The translations under genes and the position numbers were made by a program. Below, in pieces: positions 17,771-25,723 of a stretch of 64,000 nucleotides of DNA (position 1 is its first letter; every line of letters begins with the position of its first letter). This stretch comes from Hymenobacter sp. 5317J-9 (lineage in GTDB: Bacteria > Bacteroidota > Bacteroidia > Cytophagales > Hymenobacteraceae), in contig NZ_CP095050.1 of assembly GCF_022921075.1 (NCBI RefSeq), positions 4,402,001-4,466,000 on the forward strand. Direction: 5' to 3'. The notes below the pieces were generated by a model. That model was not told where the DNA came from, did no database searches, and saw nothing but the letters and a program-made list of their open reading frames with translations.

Positions 17771-17861
17771 CCGGTCCGACCGCCCTAGGCGGTCCGACCG
17801 GGTGTCGTTGTTTACCGGAACGTGGTTGCGTCAACCGGTCGGCCTAGGGCGGTCGGACCGG
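17771..17861. repeat. Palindromic element overlapping the 3' end of the aldolase gene
   Basis: 20-bp inverted arms (17771-17790 and 17842-17861) built around CCTAGG; GGTCCGACC is also directly repeated at 17773-17781 and 17791-17799. The right arm is translated as the aldolase C-terminal tail (GPTALGRP); the left arm lies just before dgoD. It may fold when transcribed between the two operon genes. Confidence 0.8.
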
Positions 17862-18486
17862 CCGCCCCGGCCGCCACAAACGCCCGCGCCTTTTCGGTGA
17901 GCTGCGCCAGGTACTCGTCCGTCACGGCCTGCCTGGTGTCGACCAATGAACTCCCCACACCGAACGCCTTCGCCCCGGCCTCGGCAAAGCTCTTGATGTT
18001 GTCGAGCGACACGCCGCCGGTGGGCATGAGCGGGATGTGCGGCAGCGGCCCGGCAATGTCCTTGAAGTACCCGGCGCCGCCGGCCGAAGCAGGAAACACC
18101 TTGATGATGTCGCCGCCACACTCGTAGGCTTTCAGAATTTCGGTGGCGGTGTAGGCGCCGGGGATGCTGACGGCGCCGTAGCGCTTGGTCATGCGAATGG
18201 TTTTTTTGCTCAGGGTGGGCGAAATGATGTATTTCGCGCCGGCCAGCAGGGCGGCGCGGGCCGTTTCGGGGTCGAGCACGGTGCCAGCGCCCACCAGCAG
18301 CTTGCCATCCATCTCGCGCGCAATTTCTTCGATGGACGCCAGCGCGCCGGGCGAGTTCAGCGTGATTTCCATCATCCGGACGCCGCCGGCGTGCAGGGCC
18401 TGGGCAATGCGGAGCAGGTCGGGCGGGTTGGCGCCGCGCACGATGGCAACGACCTTGTGTTCGAGGATATGGGCGAGCGGATTCAT
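17812..18486 (-). CDS. KDPG/KDPGal aldolase with repeat-derived C-terminal tail
   Basis: 224 residues. A class I aldolase that splits 2-keto-3-deoxy-6-phosphogalactonate into pyruvate and glyceraldehyde 3-phosphate. The Schiff-base lysine is K129 in DIIKVFPAS and the catalytic glutamate is E40 in MEITLNSP; MPTGGV is the phosphate site. ATG 18486 was chosen; an upstream in-frame start adds residues without similarity. Residues about 208-224 are encoded by the palindromic element at 17771-17861, so this tail replaces or extends the natural end. It is the first gene of a four-gene galactonate operon. The family covers both KDPG and KDPGal; context favours KDPGal (dgoA). Confidence 0.92.
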   Translation of the reverse strand: MNPLAHILEHKVVAIVRGANPPDLLRIAQALHAGGVRMMEITLNSPGALASIEEIAREMDGKLLVGAGTVLDPETARAALLAGAKYIISPTLSKKTIRMTKRYGAVSIPGAYTATEILKAYECGGDIIKVFPASAGGAGYFKDIAGPLPHIPLMPTGGVSLDNIKSFAEAGAKAFGVGSSLVDTRQAVTDEYLAQLTEKARAFVAAGAAGPTALGRPVDATTFR

Positions 18487-18696
18487 AGCAAGGGAAGAAG
18501 CGGAAAGTGGGATGGCCTTCTGCCAACGTAGAAGCATGAATTCAGGTTAAGTTCATCATTTGGCGCTGAGTATTGCCCGGCCGGCACCGCTGCCACAAAG
18601 CGCTGCCCAGATGCAACACCGACGAGGCTAATGGAGTAACGCTTGCAACTACGGGTAACTCCCGCCCTCCCCCCCATACCCTCACCCCCTATTCGC

Positions 18697-20010
18697 ATGG
18701 GCCCTCAGTTCCTTTTTGCCACCGGCATCGAAAACAGCAACCCCACCATCCAAAACGGCAAGCTGCGCGTGGACGAGCTGGAAAAATGCAAGCATTACCA
18801 GTACTGGCAGAAGGATTTTGACCTGGTGCAGGAGCTGGGCATCTGTTTTCTGCGCTACGGGCCACCCATTCACACCACGTTTCTGGGGCCGGGCAAGTAC
18901 GACTGGAGCTTTGCCGACGTCACGTTTCAGGATTTGCTGCGGCGCAACATCGCGCCCATTGTGGACCTGTGCCACTTCGGCGTGCCCGACTGGATTGGCA
19001 ACTTCCAGAACCCGGAGTTTCCGGCGCTGTTTGCGCAGTACGCCAAGGCGTTTGCGCAGCGGTTTCCGTGGGTGCAGCTCTACACGCCGGTGAACGAGAT
19101 GTACATCTGCGCGCAGTTTTCGGCCCGCTACGGCTGGTGGAACGAGCAGCTGACCGGCGACAAGGCCTTCGTGACGGCCCTCAAATACATCGTGAAGGCC
19201 AACGTGCTGGCCATGCAGGCCATTCTGGAAGTGCGGCCCGATGCCATTTTCATTCAGAGCGAGTCGTCGGAGTATTTCCACGCCGAAAACCCGGCCGCCA
19301 TCAAGCCCGCCGAAACCATGAACGCCGAGCGGTTTCTGTCGCTCGACCTCAACTATGGCAAGCGGGTGAACAGCAGCATGTACGAATTCCTGCTGGACAA
19401 CGGCATGACCCGCGACGAGTACCACTTCTTCCTCGAAACCAAGATGAAGCGGCACTGCATCATGGGCAACGACTACTACTACACCAACGAGCACCGCGTG
19501 TCGGCCGACGGCAGCACCCGCGCTTCGGGCGAAATATTTGGCTACCACGTCATCACCTCGCAGTACCACGACCGGTACCGCCTGCCCGTGATGCACACCG
19601 AAACCAACATCTGGGAAGGGCCCAAGGGCGACGAAGCCGTGAACTGGCTCTGGAAAGAGTGGGCCAACGTGCTGCGCGTGCGCAACGACGGCGTGCCCAT
19701 GGTGGGCTTCACCTGGTACTCGCTCACCGACCAGGTGGACTGGGACACGGCCCTGCGCGAAGACAACGGCCGCCTCAACCCCGTGGGCCTCTACGACCTC
19801 GACCGCAACATTCGCCCCGTGGGCACGGCCTACAAGCAAATCATTGAGGACTGGCGGCAGGTGCTGCCCTCCCAAAGCGTGTGCCTGCAGGTGCCCATCG
19901 TGATGCCCCAGGACAGCAACGACGCCTGGGCCCGCGAGCAAAAACAGGACGTGAAAGAAGCCTCCGCCGACAAGTCGACCACCGCCGCGAACGCCGCACC
20001 GGAGTCGTGA
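18697..20010 (+). CDS. GH1-like glycoside hydrolase
   Basis: 437 residues, cytosolic, no signal peptide. A (beta/alpha)8 hydrolase related to family 1 beta-glycosidases. Candidate catalytic residues are E134 in TPVNEM (acid/base) and E302 in MHTETN (nucleophile). The N-terminus FLFATGIENSNPTI is typical of a GH1-like group in Bacteroidota. The last 45 residues are a charged tail. ATG 18697 was chosen over an upstream TTG. It is divergent from the galactonate operon and may release galactose or a related sugar for it; substrate unknown. Confidence 0.78.
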   Translation: MGPQFLFATGIENSNPTIQNGKLRVDELEKCKHYQYWQKDFDLVQELGICFLRYGPPIHTTFLGPGKYDWSFADVTFQDLLRRNIAPIVDLCHFGVPDWIGNFQNPEFPALFAQYAKAFAQRFPWVQLYTPVNEMYICAQFSARYGWWNEQLTGDKAFVTALKYIVKANVLAMQAILEVRPDAIFIQSESSEYFHAENPAAIKPAETMNAERFLSLDLNYGKRVNSSMYEFLLDNGMTRDEYHFFLETKMKRHCIMGNDYYYTNEHRVSADGSTRASGEIFGYHVITSQYHDRYRLPVMHTETNIWEGPKGDEAVNWLWKEWANVLRVRNDGVPMVGFTWYSLTDQVDWDTALREDNGRLNPVGLYDLDRNIRPVGTAYKQIIEDWRQVLPSQSVCLQVPIVMPQDSNDAWAREQKQDVKEASADKSTTAANAAPES

Positions 20011-20042
20011 GGTGTTGGCTTCGATTCGTCGTTTTTCCAAAA

Positions 20043-20132
20043 CGTCATGCTGAGCTTGTCGAAGCATCTCTACTGCGCAAGTAAAATCATTTACTGCTGC
20101 GGCAGAGATGCTTCGACAGGCTCAGCATGACG
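20043..20132. repeat. REP/BIME-like palindrome, family A copy 3
   Basis: 29-bp arms at 20043-20071 and 20104-20132 with one mismatch (GCTTGTCGAAGC against GCTTCGACAGGC). The spacer is 32 bp. It lies between the GH1-like gene and the SDR gene, ends 38 bp before the SDR start, and is partly open in frame upstream of the SDR. Confidence 0.88.
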
Positions 20133-20170
20133 GCCTTTTCCGATTCTTTTTCATCAATCTCCGCCCAACT

Positions 20171-20914
20171 ATGGAAACCCGTTTCACCGATAAAGTCGTC
20201 CTCGTTACGGGCGGCGCCAGCGGCATTGGCCTGGCCGTGTGCAAGCGCCTGGCCGCCGAAGGCGCCCGCGTCGTCATTGCCGATTACAACCAGGCCAACC
20301 TCGACGCGGCCGTGCCGGAAGTGAAGGCCGCCGGCGCCCCCGACGTGTGGGGCAGCCTCTGCAACGTGGCCGCCGAAGCCCAGGTAGAAGCCACCGTGGC
20401 CGGCACGCTGGAGAAATTTGGCCGCCTCGACGTGGTGGTAAATAACGCCGGCCTGATGCAGTTCAAACCCCTGGAAGAGCTGACCGGCGACGACTGGACG
20501 CGCATCCTCAACGTGGACCTACTGGGCGCCTTTTTCTTCACCAAGCAGGCCTTCCTGCACATGAAGCCGGGCGGCACCATCGTGAACGTGGCCAGCATTC
20601 ACGCCGTGGAAACCAGCCCGCTGGTGGCGCCCTACGCGGCCGCCAAAGCCGCCATGCTGTCGCTCACCCGCTCGTCGAGCCTGGAGGGCAAGCCCAAGGG
20701 CATTCGCACCAACGTCATTCTGCCGGGCGCCATCGACACGCCCATGCTCTGGGACAACCCCAACGTGAAATCCGGCGTCGAAGTCATCGACAAGGCCGAC
20801 GTGGGCCGGCCCGAAGACGTGGCCGCCACCATCGCCTACCTGGCTTCCGATGATGCGGCCTTTGTGCAGGGCGCCGAAGTGCGCGTAGACGGCGGCCGGC
20901 TGGACCGCCTGTAG
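20171..20914 (+). CDS. Short-chain dehydrogenase/reductase, possible sugar 1-dehydrogenase
   Basis: 247 residues, classical SDR. The NAD(P)-binding motif GGASGIG is at 14-20, NNAG at 91-94, and the active site S142, Y155, K159 is complete. An acidic residue after the second strand (VVIADYN) favours NAD. It lies downstream of the GH1-like gene and opposite the galactonate operon. It could therefore oxidise galactose to galactonolactone, the missing first step of the pathway; this role is inference. The start ATG 20171 follows the palindrome; an upstream in-frame extension is encoded by the repeat and rejected. Confidence 0.88.
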   Translation: METRFTDKVVLVTGGASGIGLAVCKRLAAEGARVVIADYNQANLDAAVPEVKAAGAPDVWGSLCNVAAEAQVEATVAGTLEKFGRLDVVVNNAGLMQFKPLEELTGDDWTRILNVDLLGAFFFTKQAFLHMKPGGTIVNVASIHAVETSPLVAPYAAAKAAMLSLTRSSSLEGKPKGIRTNVILPGAIDTPMLWDNPNVKSGVEVIDKADVGRPEDVAATIAYLASDDAAFVQGAEVRVDGGRLDRL

Positions 20915-21076
20915 CAGATTGGTCGATTATTTCGGGCTTTCTGCCCGGGCTTTGGCGGAGTTTGGGGATGCGGCACGGGCCTTGCAAAGCAAATACCTGT
21001 AGCCGCCAGCGGCCCATATCCGTGGGAATGGGCGCTGGTTAGGCCGCTTACGGTTGCTCCTTAGCTGGTCTTTGCC

Positions 21077-21841
21077 ATGAAAAAAATCATTCTCTCCGCG
21101 CTTCTTTTGGTGTTGGCCACGAGCCTTGGGGCTTCGGCCCAGGTGTTCAAGCTGCCCACCATCAAAGGCATCAATTTGCCGAACATCCTCAAGACGCCCG
21201 CAGGCGGCGCCAGCACCGCGGGCACCAACGGCCTGAGCAGTGCCGAGGCTGCCAACGGCCTCAAGGAAGCCCTGCTGCAGGGCATCGGCAAGGGCGCCGA
21301 CCAGGCCTCACAGACTGATGGGTTCTACCTCAACCGCCTCATCCGCATCCCGTTCCCGCCCGATGCCCAGCGCGTGGCCACCACGCTGCGCAGCATTGGC
21401 CTGGGCAGCCAGGTCGACAAGTTTGAGCTGAGCCTGAACCGTGGCGCCGAAGACGCGGCCCGCAGCGCCAAGCCCATTTTCATCTCGGCCATCAAAAGCC
21501 TCACGTTTTCGGATGTGTGGAACATCCTGACCGGCCAGAAGGACGCGGCCACCCAGTTTCTGAAGCGCACCACCTCCACGCAGCTCGTCACGGCCTTCGC
21601 GCCCATCATGCAGAAAAGCCTCGACCAGGTGGGCGCCACGCGCTACTACACCCAGTTGGCCACCACCTACAACCAGCTGCCGCTGGTGCAGAAAGTGCAG
21701 CCCGACCTCAACCAATACGCCACTGGCAAGGCCGTGGACGGCCTCTTCACCCTCATTGCCCAGGAAGAGGCCAACATCCGCGAAAACCCGGTGGCCCGCA
21801 CCACGGAAATCCTGCGCCGCGTGTTCGGCGGCCGGAGCTAG
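21077..21841 (+). CDS. DUF4197 family secreted protein
   Basis: 254 residues. The signal peptide MKKIILSALLLVLATSLGASAQ is followed by a mainly helical DUF4197 domain (about 45-250) with GLKEALLQGIGKGADQAS, FYLNRLIRIPFPPDAQ and the C-terminal TGKAVDGLFTLIAQEE. Members occur widely in Gram-negative bacteria and are predicted periplasmic; the function is unknown. Flanked downstream by a family A palindrome. Confidence 0.88.
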   Translation: MKKIILSALLLVLATSLGASAQVFKLPTIKGINLPNILKTPAGGASTAGTNGLSSAEAANGLKEALLQGIGKGADQASQTDGFYLNRLIRIPFPPDAQRVATTLRSIGLGSQVDKFELSLNRGAEDAARSAKPIFISAIKSLTFSDVWNILTGQKDAATQFLKRTTSTQLVTAFAPIMQKSLDQVGATRYYTQLATTYNQLPLVQKVQPDLNQYATGKAVDGLFTLIAQEEANIRENPVARTTEILRRVFGGRS

Positions 21842-21858
21842 AGTTGCACCTGAAAGAA

Positions 21859-21967
21859 CGTCATGCAGCGCGCAGCGAAGCATCTTGCCCGCTGTTACTA
21901 ATTTAAAACGTCCTCACGATTGGTTTGGTGGCAGCACGCACGATGCTTCGCTGCGCGCTGCATGACG
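21859..21967. repeat. REP/BIME-like palindrome, family A copy 4
   Basis: 26-bp perfect arms at 21859-21884 and 21942-21967 with core GTCATGCAGCGCGCAGCG, separated by 57 bp. Compared with copy 2, paired changes again preserve the stem. It lies between the DUF4197 and MaoC genes. Confidence 0.87.
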
Positions 21968-22033
21968 GTTCCTTATGATTCTAATAGTGGCGTATGTTTG
22001 CGGCCCTCAATCCGCAACCGTACGCCACTTTTT

Positions 22034-22504
22034 ATGTCAAAAATTACCATTCGCAGCCTGGCCGAGCTGGAGGCCTGCGTGGGCCAGGAGCTGGGCGTGT
22101 CCGAGCTTCACACCATCACGCAGGAGCAGATTAATCAGTTTGCCGCCGCCACGCTCGACTTTCAGTGGATTCACACCGACGCGGCGCGGGCGCAGGCCGA
22201 ATCGCCTTTTCAGGCCACCATTGCGCACGGCTACCTCACAGTGGCGCTGCTGCCCTACCTCTGGCAGCAGATTGTGGCCATCGAGAACCTGAAAATGCAG
22301 GTGAACTACGAAATCGAAAACCTGCGCTTCAACCAGGCCGTGACCGTGAACAGCCGGGTGCGACTGCGCGCCACCCTGCTGTCGGTGGCCAACCTGCGCG
22401 GCATTGCCAAAGCCCGCGTGGGCGTAACGCTGGAAATAGAAGGCCAGAAAAAGCCGGCTTATGCGGGCGTGGTCACGTTCCTATATCATTTTCAGGAAAT
22501 GTAG
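22034..22504 (+). CDS. MaoC-like (R)-specific enoyl-CoA hydratase
   Basis: 156 residues, hot-dog fold. The hydratase signature FAAATLDFQWIHTD contains the catalytic Asp42 and His47. Family members hydrate trans-2-enoyl-CoA in fatty-acid or polyester metabolism. ATG 22034 was chosen because the family begins close to this point and the longer frame runs into the upstream palindrome. It is followed by a strong terminator, so it forms its own unit. Confidence 0.88.
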   Translation: MSKITIRSLAELEACVGQELGVSELHTITQEQINQFAAATLDFQWIHTDAARAQAESPFQATIAHGYLTVALLPYLWQQIVAIENLKMQVNYEIENLRFNQAVTVNSRVRLRATLLSVANLRGIAKARVGVTLEIEGQKKPAYAGVVTFLYHFQEM

Positions 22505-22530
22505 CATTGTCTACATGTTTACTACGCCTG

Positions 22531-22568
22531 AAAAACGCCCGGGCCGCACTTGCGGCCCGGGCGTTTTT
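22531..22568 (+). terminator. Rho-independent terminator after the MaoC gene
   Basis: A perfect 17-bp stem (22531-22547 with 22552-22568) around the loop ACTT, GC-rich at the top and ending in TTTTT. The A-tract on the other side makes it potentially bidirectional. Confidence 0.93.
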
Positions 22569-22610
22569 GTTTACATTCGGCACACACATTCATCTTTTTT
22601 CTGCTTACTT

Positions 22611-24656
22611 ATGAGACGACTCCTTTTTGGCCTGGGCCTGCTGATGGCCCTGGCAACTCCGCACGCCGGCGTGGCGCAAACGACCAAAGCCAGCGCCCAG
22701 CCCCCAATCATCGACCGCGAATTGCTGTTTGGCGACCCTGAGATATCGGGCGCGCAGCTCTCGCCCGATGGCAAGTTCCTGTCCTTCATCCGGCCCTACA
22801 ACGGCACCCGCAACATCTGGGTGAAGGGCCTAAGTGAGCCCTTCGACCAGGCCCGGCCCATGACCAACGACCAGGCCCGGCCGGTGCGCAACTACTTCTG
22901 GAGCCGCGACGGCAAGTACCTGCTCTACAGCCAGGACAAGGCCGGCGACGAGAATTTCAACATTTACGCGGTGAACCCGGCCGAGGCCCTGCCCGCCGGC
23001 CAGGCCGTGCCCACCGCCCGCGACCTCACCGGCCTGAAGGGCGTGCGCGTGCAGCTGCTCAACGCACCGCTCTCCGACCCTAATTCGCTCTACATCGGCC
23101 TCAATGACCGCGACAAGGCCTGGCACGACCTCTACAAGCTGAACCTGACCACCGGCGAAAAAACCCTGGTGCGCCAGAACACCGACCGCATCGGGGCCTG
23201 GGAATTTGACTGGAACGACCAGCTGCGCCTGGCTTCGCGCTCGAACCCCGACGGCAGCACCGAATGGCTGCGCGTGGAGGGCGACAAAATGGTGCCCTTC
23301 TACAAAACGAGCATCGACGAGCAAAGCGCCGCCATTGCCTTTGCCAAAGACAACCAGCACGTATATATGGCCACCAACATGGGCGCCGGCCGCGACCTGG
23401 CCGAAATTGTGCTCATGGACCCCGCCACCGGCAAGGAGACGCCCTACCAGGCCGACCCGCTGAAGCGCGTGGACGTGGGCAACCTGGCCATGTCGGAAAA
23501 AACCCACGAGCCCATTTTTGTGAGCTTCGAGGACGACCGGCTGCGCCGCGTGTGGAAAGACAAGGCATTTGAGGCCGATTTCAAGCTCATTAGCAGCAAG
23601 CTGCCGGGCCTGGACATTTACCCCGCCTCGAACACCACGGACGAGCGGCTGTGGCTGCTCTCGGCCAGCTCGGCCACGCAGCCCAGCGTAGCCTACCTAT
23701 TCGACCGCCAGACCAAGCAGCTCACCAAGCAGTATGAAACCCGGCCCAAGCTGAAAGCCGCGGATTTGTCCGACATGAAAGTGGTGCGCTACAAGTCGTC
23801 GGACGGCCTCGAGATTCCGGCTTACCTGACCCTGCCCAAGGGGCTGACGGCGAAAACCCTGCCCATCATCATCCTACCGCACGGCGGCCCGTGGGCCCGC
23901 GACAGCTACGGCTTCAACGCCATGCACCAGTTTCTGGCCAACCGGGGCTATGCCGTGCTCTCGCCCAACTTCCGGGCCAGCACCGGCTACGGCAAGAAAT
24001 TCCTGAACGCCGGCAACGGCGAATGGGGCCGCAAAATGCAGGACGACCTGACCTGGGGCGTGAAATACCTCGTGGCCCAGGGCATTGCCGACCCCAAGCG
24101 CGTGGGCATTATGGGCGGCTCCTATGGCGGCTACGCCACGCTGGCCGGCGTGGCCTTCACGCCCGACGTGTACAACGCCGCCGTGGCCATTGTGGCTCCG
24201 TCTAACCTGACTACGCTGCTCAACGCCATTCCGCCCTACTGGGAGGCCGGCCGCAAGCAGATGTACGCCCGCATGGCCGACCCCGGCACGCCGGAAGGCC
24301 GCGCCGCCCTGGCCCGCATGTCGCCGCTCACGGCGGCCGATAAAATCAAAACCCCGCTCATGGTGGTGCAGGGCGCCAACGACCCGCGCGTGAACAAGGC
24401 CGAAGCCGACCAGATTGTGGTGGCCCTGCGCGACCGCAACTACCCGGTGCAGTACATCTGTGCGCCCGACGAGGGCCACGGCTTTGCCCGCCCCGTCAAC
24501 AACATGGCCATGTTTGCGGCTTCTGAGAAGTTTCTGGCCGGCCAGCTCAAGGGCCGCTACCAGGAAAGCATGAGCCCGGCCGTGGCCAAGCGCCTGCAGG
24601 AAATCACCGTGGACCCCAAAACGGTGCAGCTGGCCACGCAGACGAATGTGAAGTAG
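22611..24656 (+). CDS. S9 family prolyl oligopeptidase-type serine peptidase
   Basis: 681 residues. The signal peptide (about 1-23, ending GVAQ) indicates a periplasmic peptidase. A beta-propeller (about 40-390) is followed by an alpha/beta hydrolase domain (about 400-660). The catalytic triad is S504 in GGSYGGY, D591 in GANDPRV and H623 in DEGHGF. It trims short peptides, as acylaminoacyl- or dipeptidyl-peptidases do. ATG 22611 was chosen just before the signal peptide, because the longer frame runs through the terminator. It forms a single unit bounded by two terminators. Confidence 0.92.
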   Translation: MRRLLFGLGLLMALATPHAGVAQTTKASAQPPIIDRELLFGDPEISGAQLSPDGKFLSFIRPYNGTRNIWVKGLSEPFDQARPMTNDQARPVRNYFWSRDGKYLLYSQDKAGDENFNIYAVNPAEALPAGQAVPTARDLTGLKGVRVQLLNAPLSDPNSLYIGLNDRDKAWHDLYKLNLTTGEKTLVRQNTDRIGAWEFDWNDQLRLASRSNPDGSTEWLRVEGDKMVPFYKTSIDEQSAAIAFAKDNQHVYMATNMGAGRDLAEIVLMDPATGKETPYQADPLKRVDVGNLAMSEKTHEPIFVSFEDDRLRRVWKDKAFEADFKLISSKLPGLDIYPASNTTDERLWLLSASSATQPSVAYLFDRQTKQLTKQYETRPKLKAADLSDMKVVRYKSSDGLEIPAYLTLPKGLTAKTLPIIILPHGGPWARDSYGFNAMHQFLANRGYAVLSPNFRASTGYGKKFLNAGNGEWGRKMQDDLTWGVKYLVAQGIADPKRVGIMGGSYGGYATLAGVAFTPDVYNAAVAIVAPSNLTTLLNAIPPYWEAGRKQMYARMADPGTPEGRAALARMSPLTAADKIKTPLMVVQGANDPRVNKAEADQIVVALRDRNYPVQYICAPDEGHGFARPVNNMAMFAASEKFLAGQLKGRYQESMSPAVAKRLQEITVDPKTVQLATQTNVK

Positions 24657-24675
24657 GTGGTAGTTGAATTTTAAC

Positions 24676-24709
24676 AAAAAATCCCTGCCGATATCGGCAG
24701 GGATTTTTT
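24676..24709 (+). terminator. Rho-independent terminator after the S9 peptidase
   Basis: A perfect 17-bp inverted repeat with no loop bases (24676-24692 against 24693-24709). It contains ATCCCTGCCGAT, with six A on one side and six T on the other, so it should work for both convergent genes. Confidence 0.93.
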
Positions 24710-24724
24710 CGTTGTAGAAACGAT

Positions 24725-24820
24725 GTAGAGACGCAACATTTTGCGTCTCGTCGTTGAACGAAATCGTCTGACGAAGCTAGTGCGAGTTCAACGACGAGAC
24801 GCAAAATATTGCGTCTCTAC
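24725..24820. repeat. GTAG-headed REP/BIME-like palindrome
   Basis: 35-bp arms (24725-24759 and 24786-24820, one mismatch). Each arm starts GTAG and contains its own hairpin, GAGACGCA paired with TGCGTCTC. The outer CTAC (24817-24820) supplies the TAG stop of the DUF779 gene. A half-copy-like GCGTCTCTAC occurs at 54855. Confidence 0.9.
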
Positions 24821-25209
24821 ACCGCTTCCGGCACTTCATCGCCGGCGTATACGGGCTCCATGTCCTTCTCTTCTTCCTCGGTGAACAGCCGCGAGCGAAT
24901 GAGAAACCGCACGCCCAACGGGATTTCGAGCGAGAAACTGGCGCCCCGGCCTTTGACCACGTCCACCGTGAGCTGGGTGTGTTTCCAGTACTCGAACTGG
25001 CTGGCGCTCATGAAGAAGTCGCAGCCGTGAATGCGCCCCAGCCACACATCGTTGCCACCCACCCGAAACTCGCCCTTGGCGAAGCACATGGGCGAGGAAC
25101 CGTCGCAGCACCCGCCGCTCTGGTGAAACATGAGCGGGCCGTGCTCGTCGCGGAGCAGGTCGATGATGGCTTCGGCGGCGGTAGTGACGAGGACGCGGGG
25201 CGTGGGCAT
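24817..25209 (-). CDS. DUF779 protein, aldehyde dehydrogenase partner
   Basis: 130 residues. The N-terminal part has a cysteine-rich signature (FHQSGGCCDGSSPMC), followed by DVWLGRIHGCDFFMSASQFEYWKH, both diagnostic of DUF779. These small proteins are regularly encoded next to NAD-dependent aldehyde dehydrogenases; their role is not defined. Here the dehydrogenase gene lies upstream on the same strand but is separated from it by a 514-bp gap filled with the S23-like insert. The start at 25209 (ATG) is preferred over a TTG at 25218. The stop codon lies in the GTAG end of the downstream palindrome. Confidence 0.9.
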   Translation of the reverse strand: MPTPRVLVTTAAEAIIDLLRDEHGPLMFHQSGGCCDGSSPMCFAKGEFRVGGNDVWLGRIHGCDFFMSASQFEYWKHTQLTVDVVKGRGASFSLEIPLGVRFLIRSRLFTEEEEKDMEPVYAGDEVPEAV

Positions 25210-25215
25210 TTCTAT

Positions 25216-25723
25216 CAATGGGTGAATGGCTGAATGGCTGAATGGCTGAATGAATTGTATGTTCAGCCTCCTTTTAATTACGACACATGGATTCCTCTAC
25301 CAAGGTTGGCTTCATCAACACGTTCAGGCAACGGACCAAGACAGCAGCGCTACGAGTTATCAGACTGTATCAAAGTCTGCCGCAGACTGGCGAAGCACAA
25401 GTAGTAGGGAAGCAATTGCTGCGGTCGGCTACTTCGGTGGCCGCAAATTATCGGGCCGTGTGCCGGGCCCGCTCCGCCAAAGAGCAATACGCGAAACTGT
25501 GCGTTTGCGTCGAGGAAGCGGATGAAAGCCAGTTATGGCTTGAAATCCTGAGAGAGTCGGGCATTGTGTCGGCGGATAAGCTAACTGGGTTGGAGCACGA
25601 ATACTTAGAAATTGTCTCCGTACTAGAAAAAGCCCGCAATACGCACAAGGGCAAAGAATAAATGGCTGAATGTGCGAATGAAAAACCATTCACCCATTCA
25701 GCCATTCACTCATTCACCCATTG
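25216..25723. mobile_element. Candidate mobile element: S23-like gene bounded by inverted repeats
   Basis: The segment begins CAATGGGTGAAT (25216-25227) and ends ATTCACCCATTG (25712-25723), perfect 12-bp terminal inverted repeats. The left end continues as tandem copies of GAATGGCT (about 25224-25254). The right end has a 20-bp imperfect hairpin (25661-25680 with 25687-25706) in the same sequence family. The only gene inside is the four-helix-bundle gene, on the strand opposite to its hosts. The right end abuts the aldehyde dehydrogenase stop codon and the left end lies 6 bp from the DUF779 start, splitting a usual gene pair. No transposase is present, so movement would need a helper in trans; mobility is inferred. 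Confidence 0.6.
25287..25661 (+). CDS. Four-helix bundle protein, 23S rRNA intervening-sequence (S23) family
   Basis: 124 residues, predicted to form four antiparallel helices. Hallmarks are LRSATSVAANYRAVCRARSA, followed by EEADESQLWLEILRESG and a helical C-terminus (LEHEYLEIVSVLEKARNT). The family includes proteins encoded in 23S rRNA intervening sequences and Avd, the accessory protein of diversity-generating retroelements; no reverse transcriptase or variable repeat is seen here. The gene is enclosed by inverted repeats within an unrelated operon, on the opposite strand. Moderate GC (about 50%) sets it apart from its neighbours. Confidence 0.85.
   Translation: MDSSTKVGFINTFRQRTKTAALRVIRLYQSLPQTGEAQVVGKQLLRSATSVAANYRAVCRARSAKEQYAKLCVCVEEADESQLWLEILRESGIVSADKLTGLEHEYLEIVSVLEKARNTHKGKE

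Noticed and set aside
17745..17834. N-terminal extension of galactonate dehydratase
   Set aside because: The 30 extra residues come from the palindromic repeat, and the 382-residue form matches the family.
18682..20067. 461-codon minus-strand frame
   Set aside because: Antisense to the GH1-like gene and starting in a palindromic repeat; no motifs.
25287..25661. Diversity-generating retroelement
   Set aside because: The S23-like protein is related to Avd, but no reverse transcriptase, template repeat or variable repeat is nearby.
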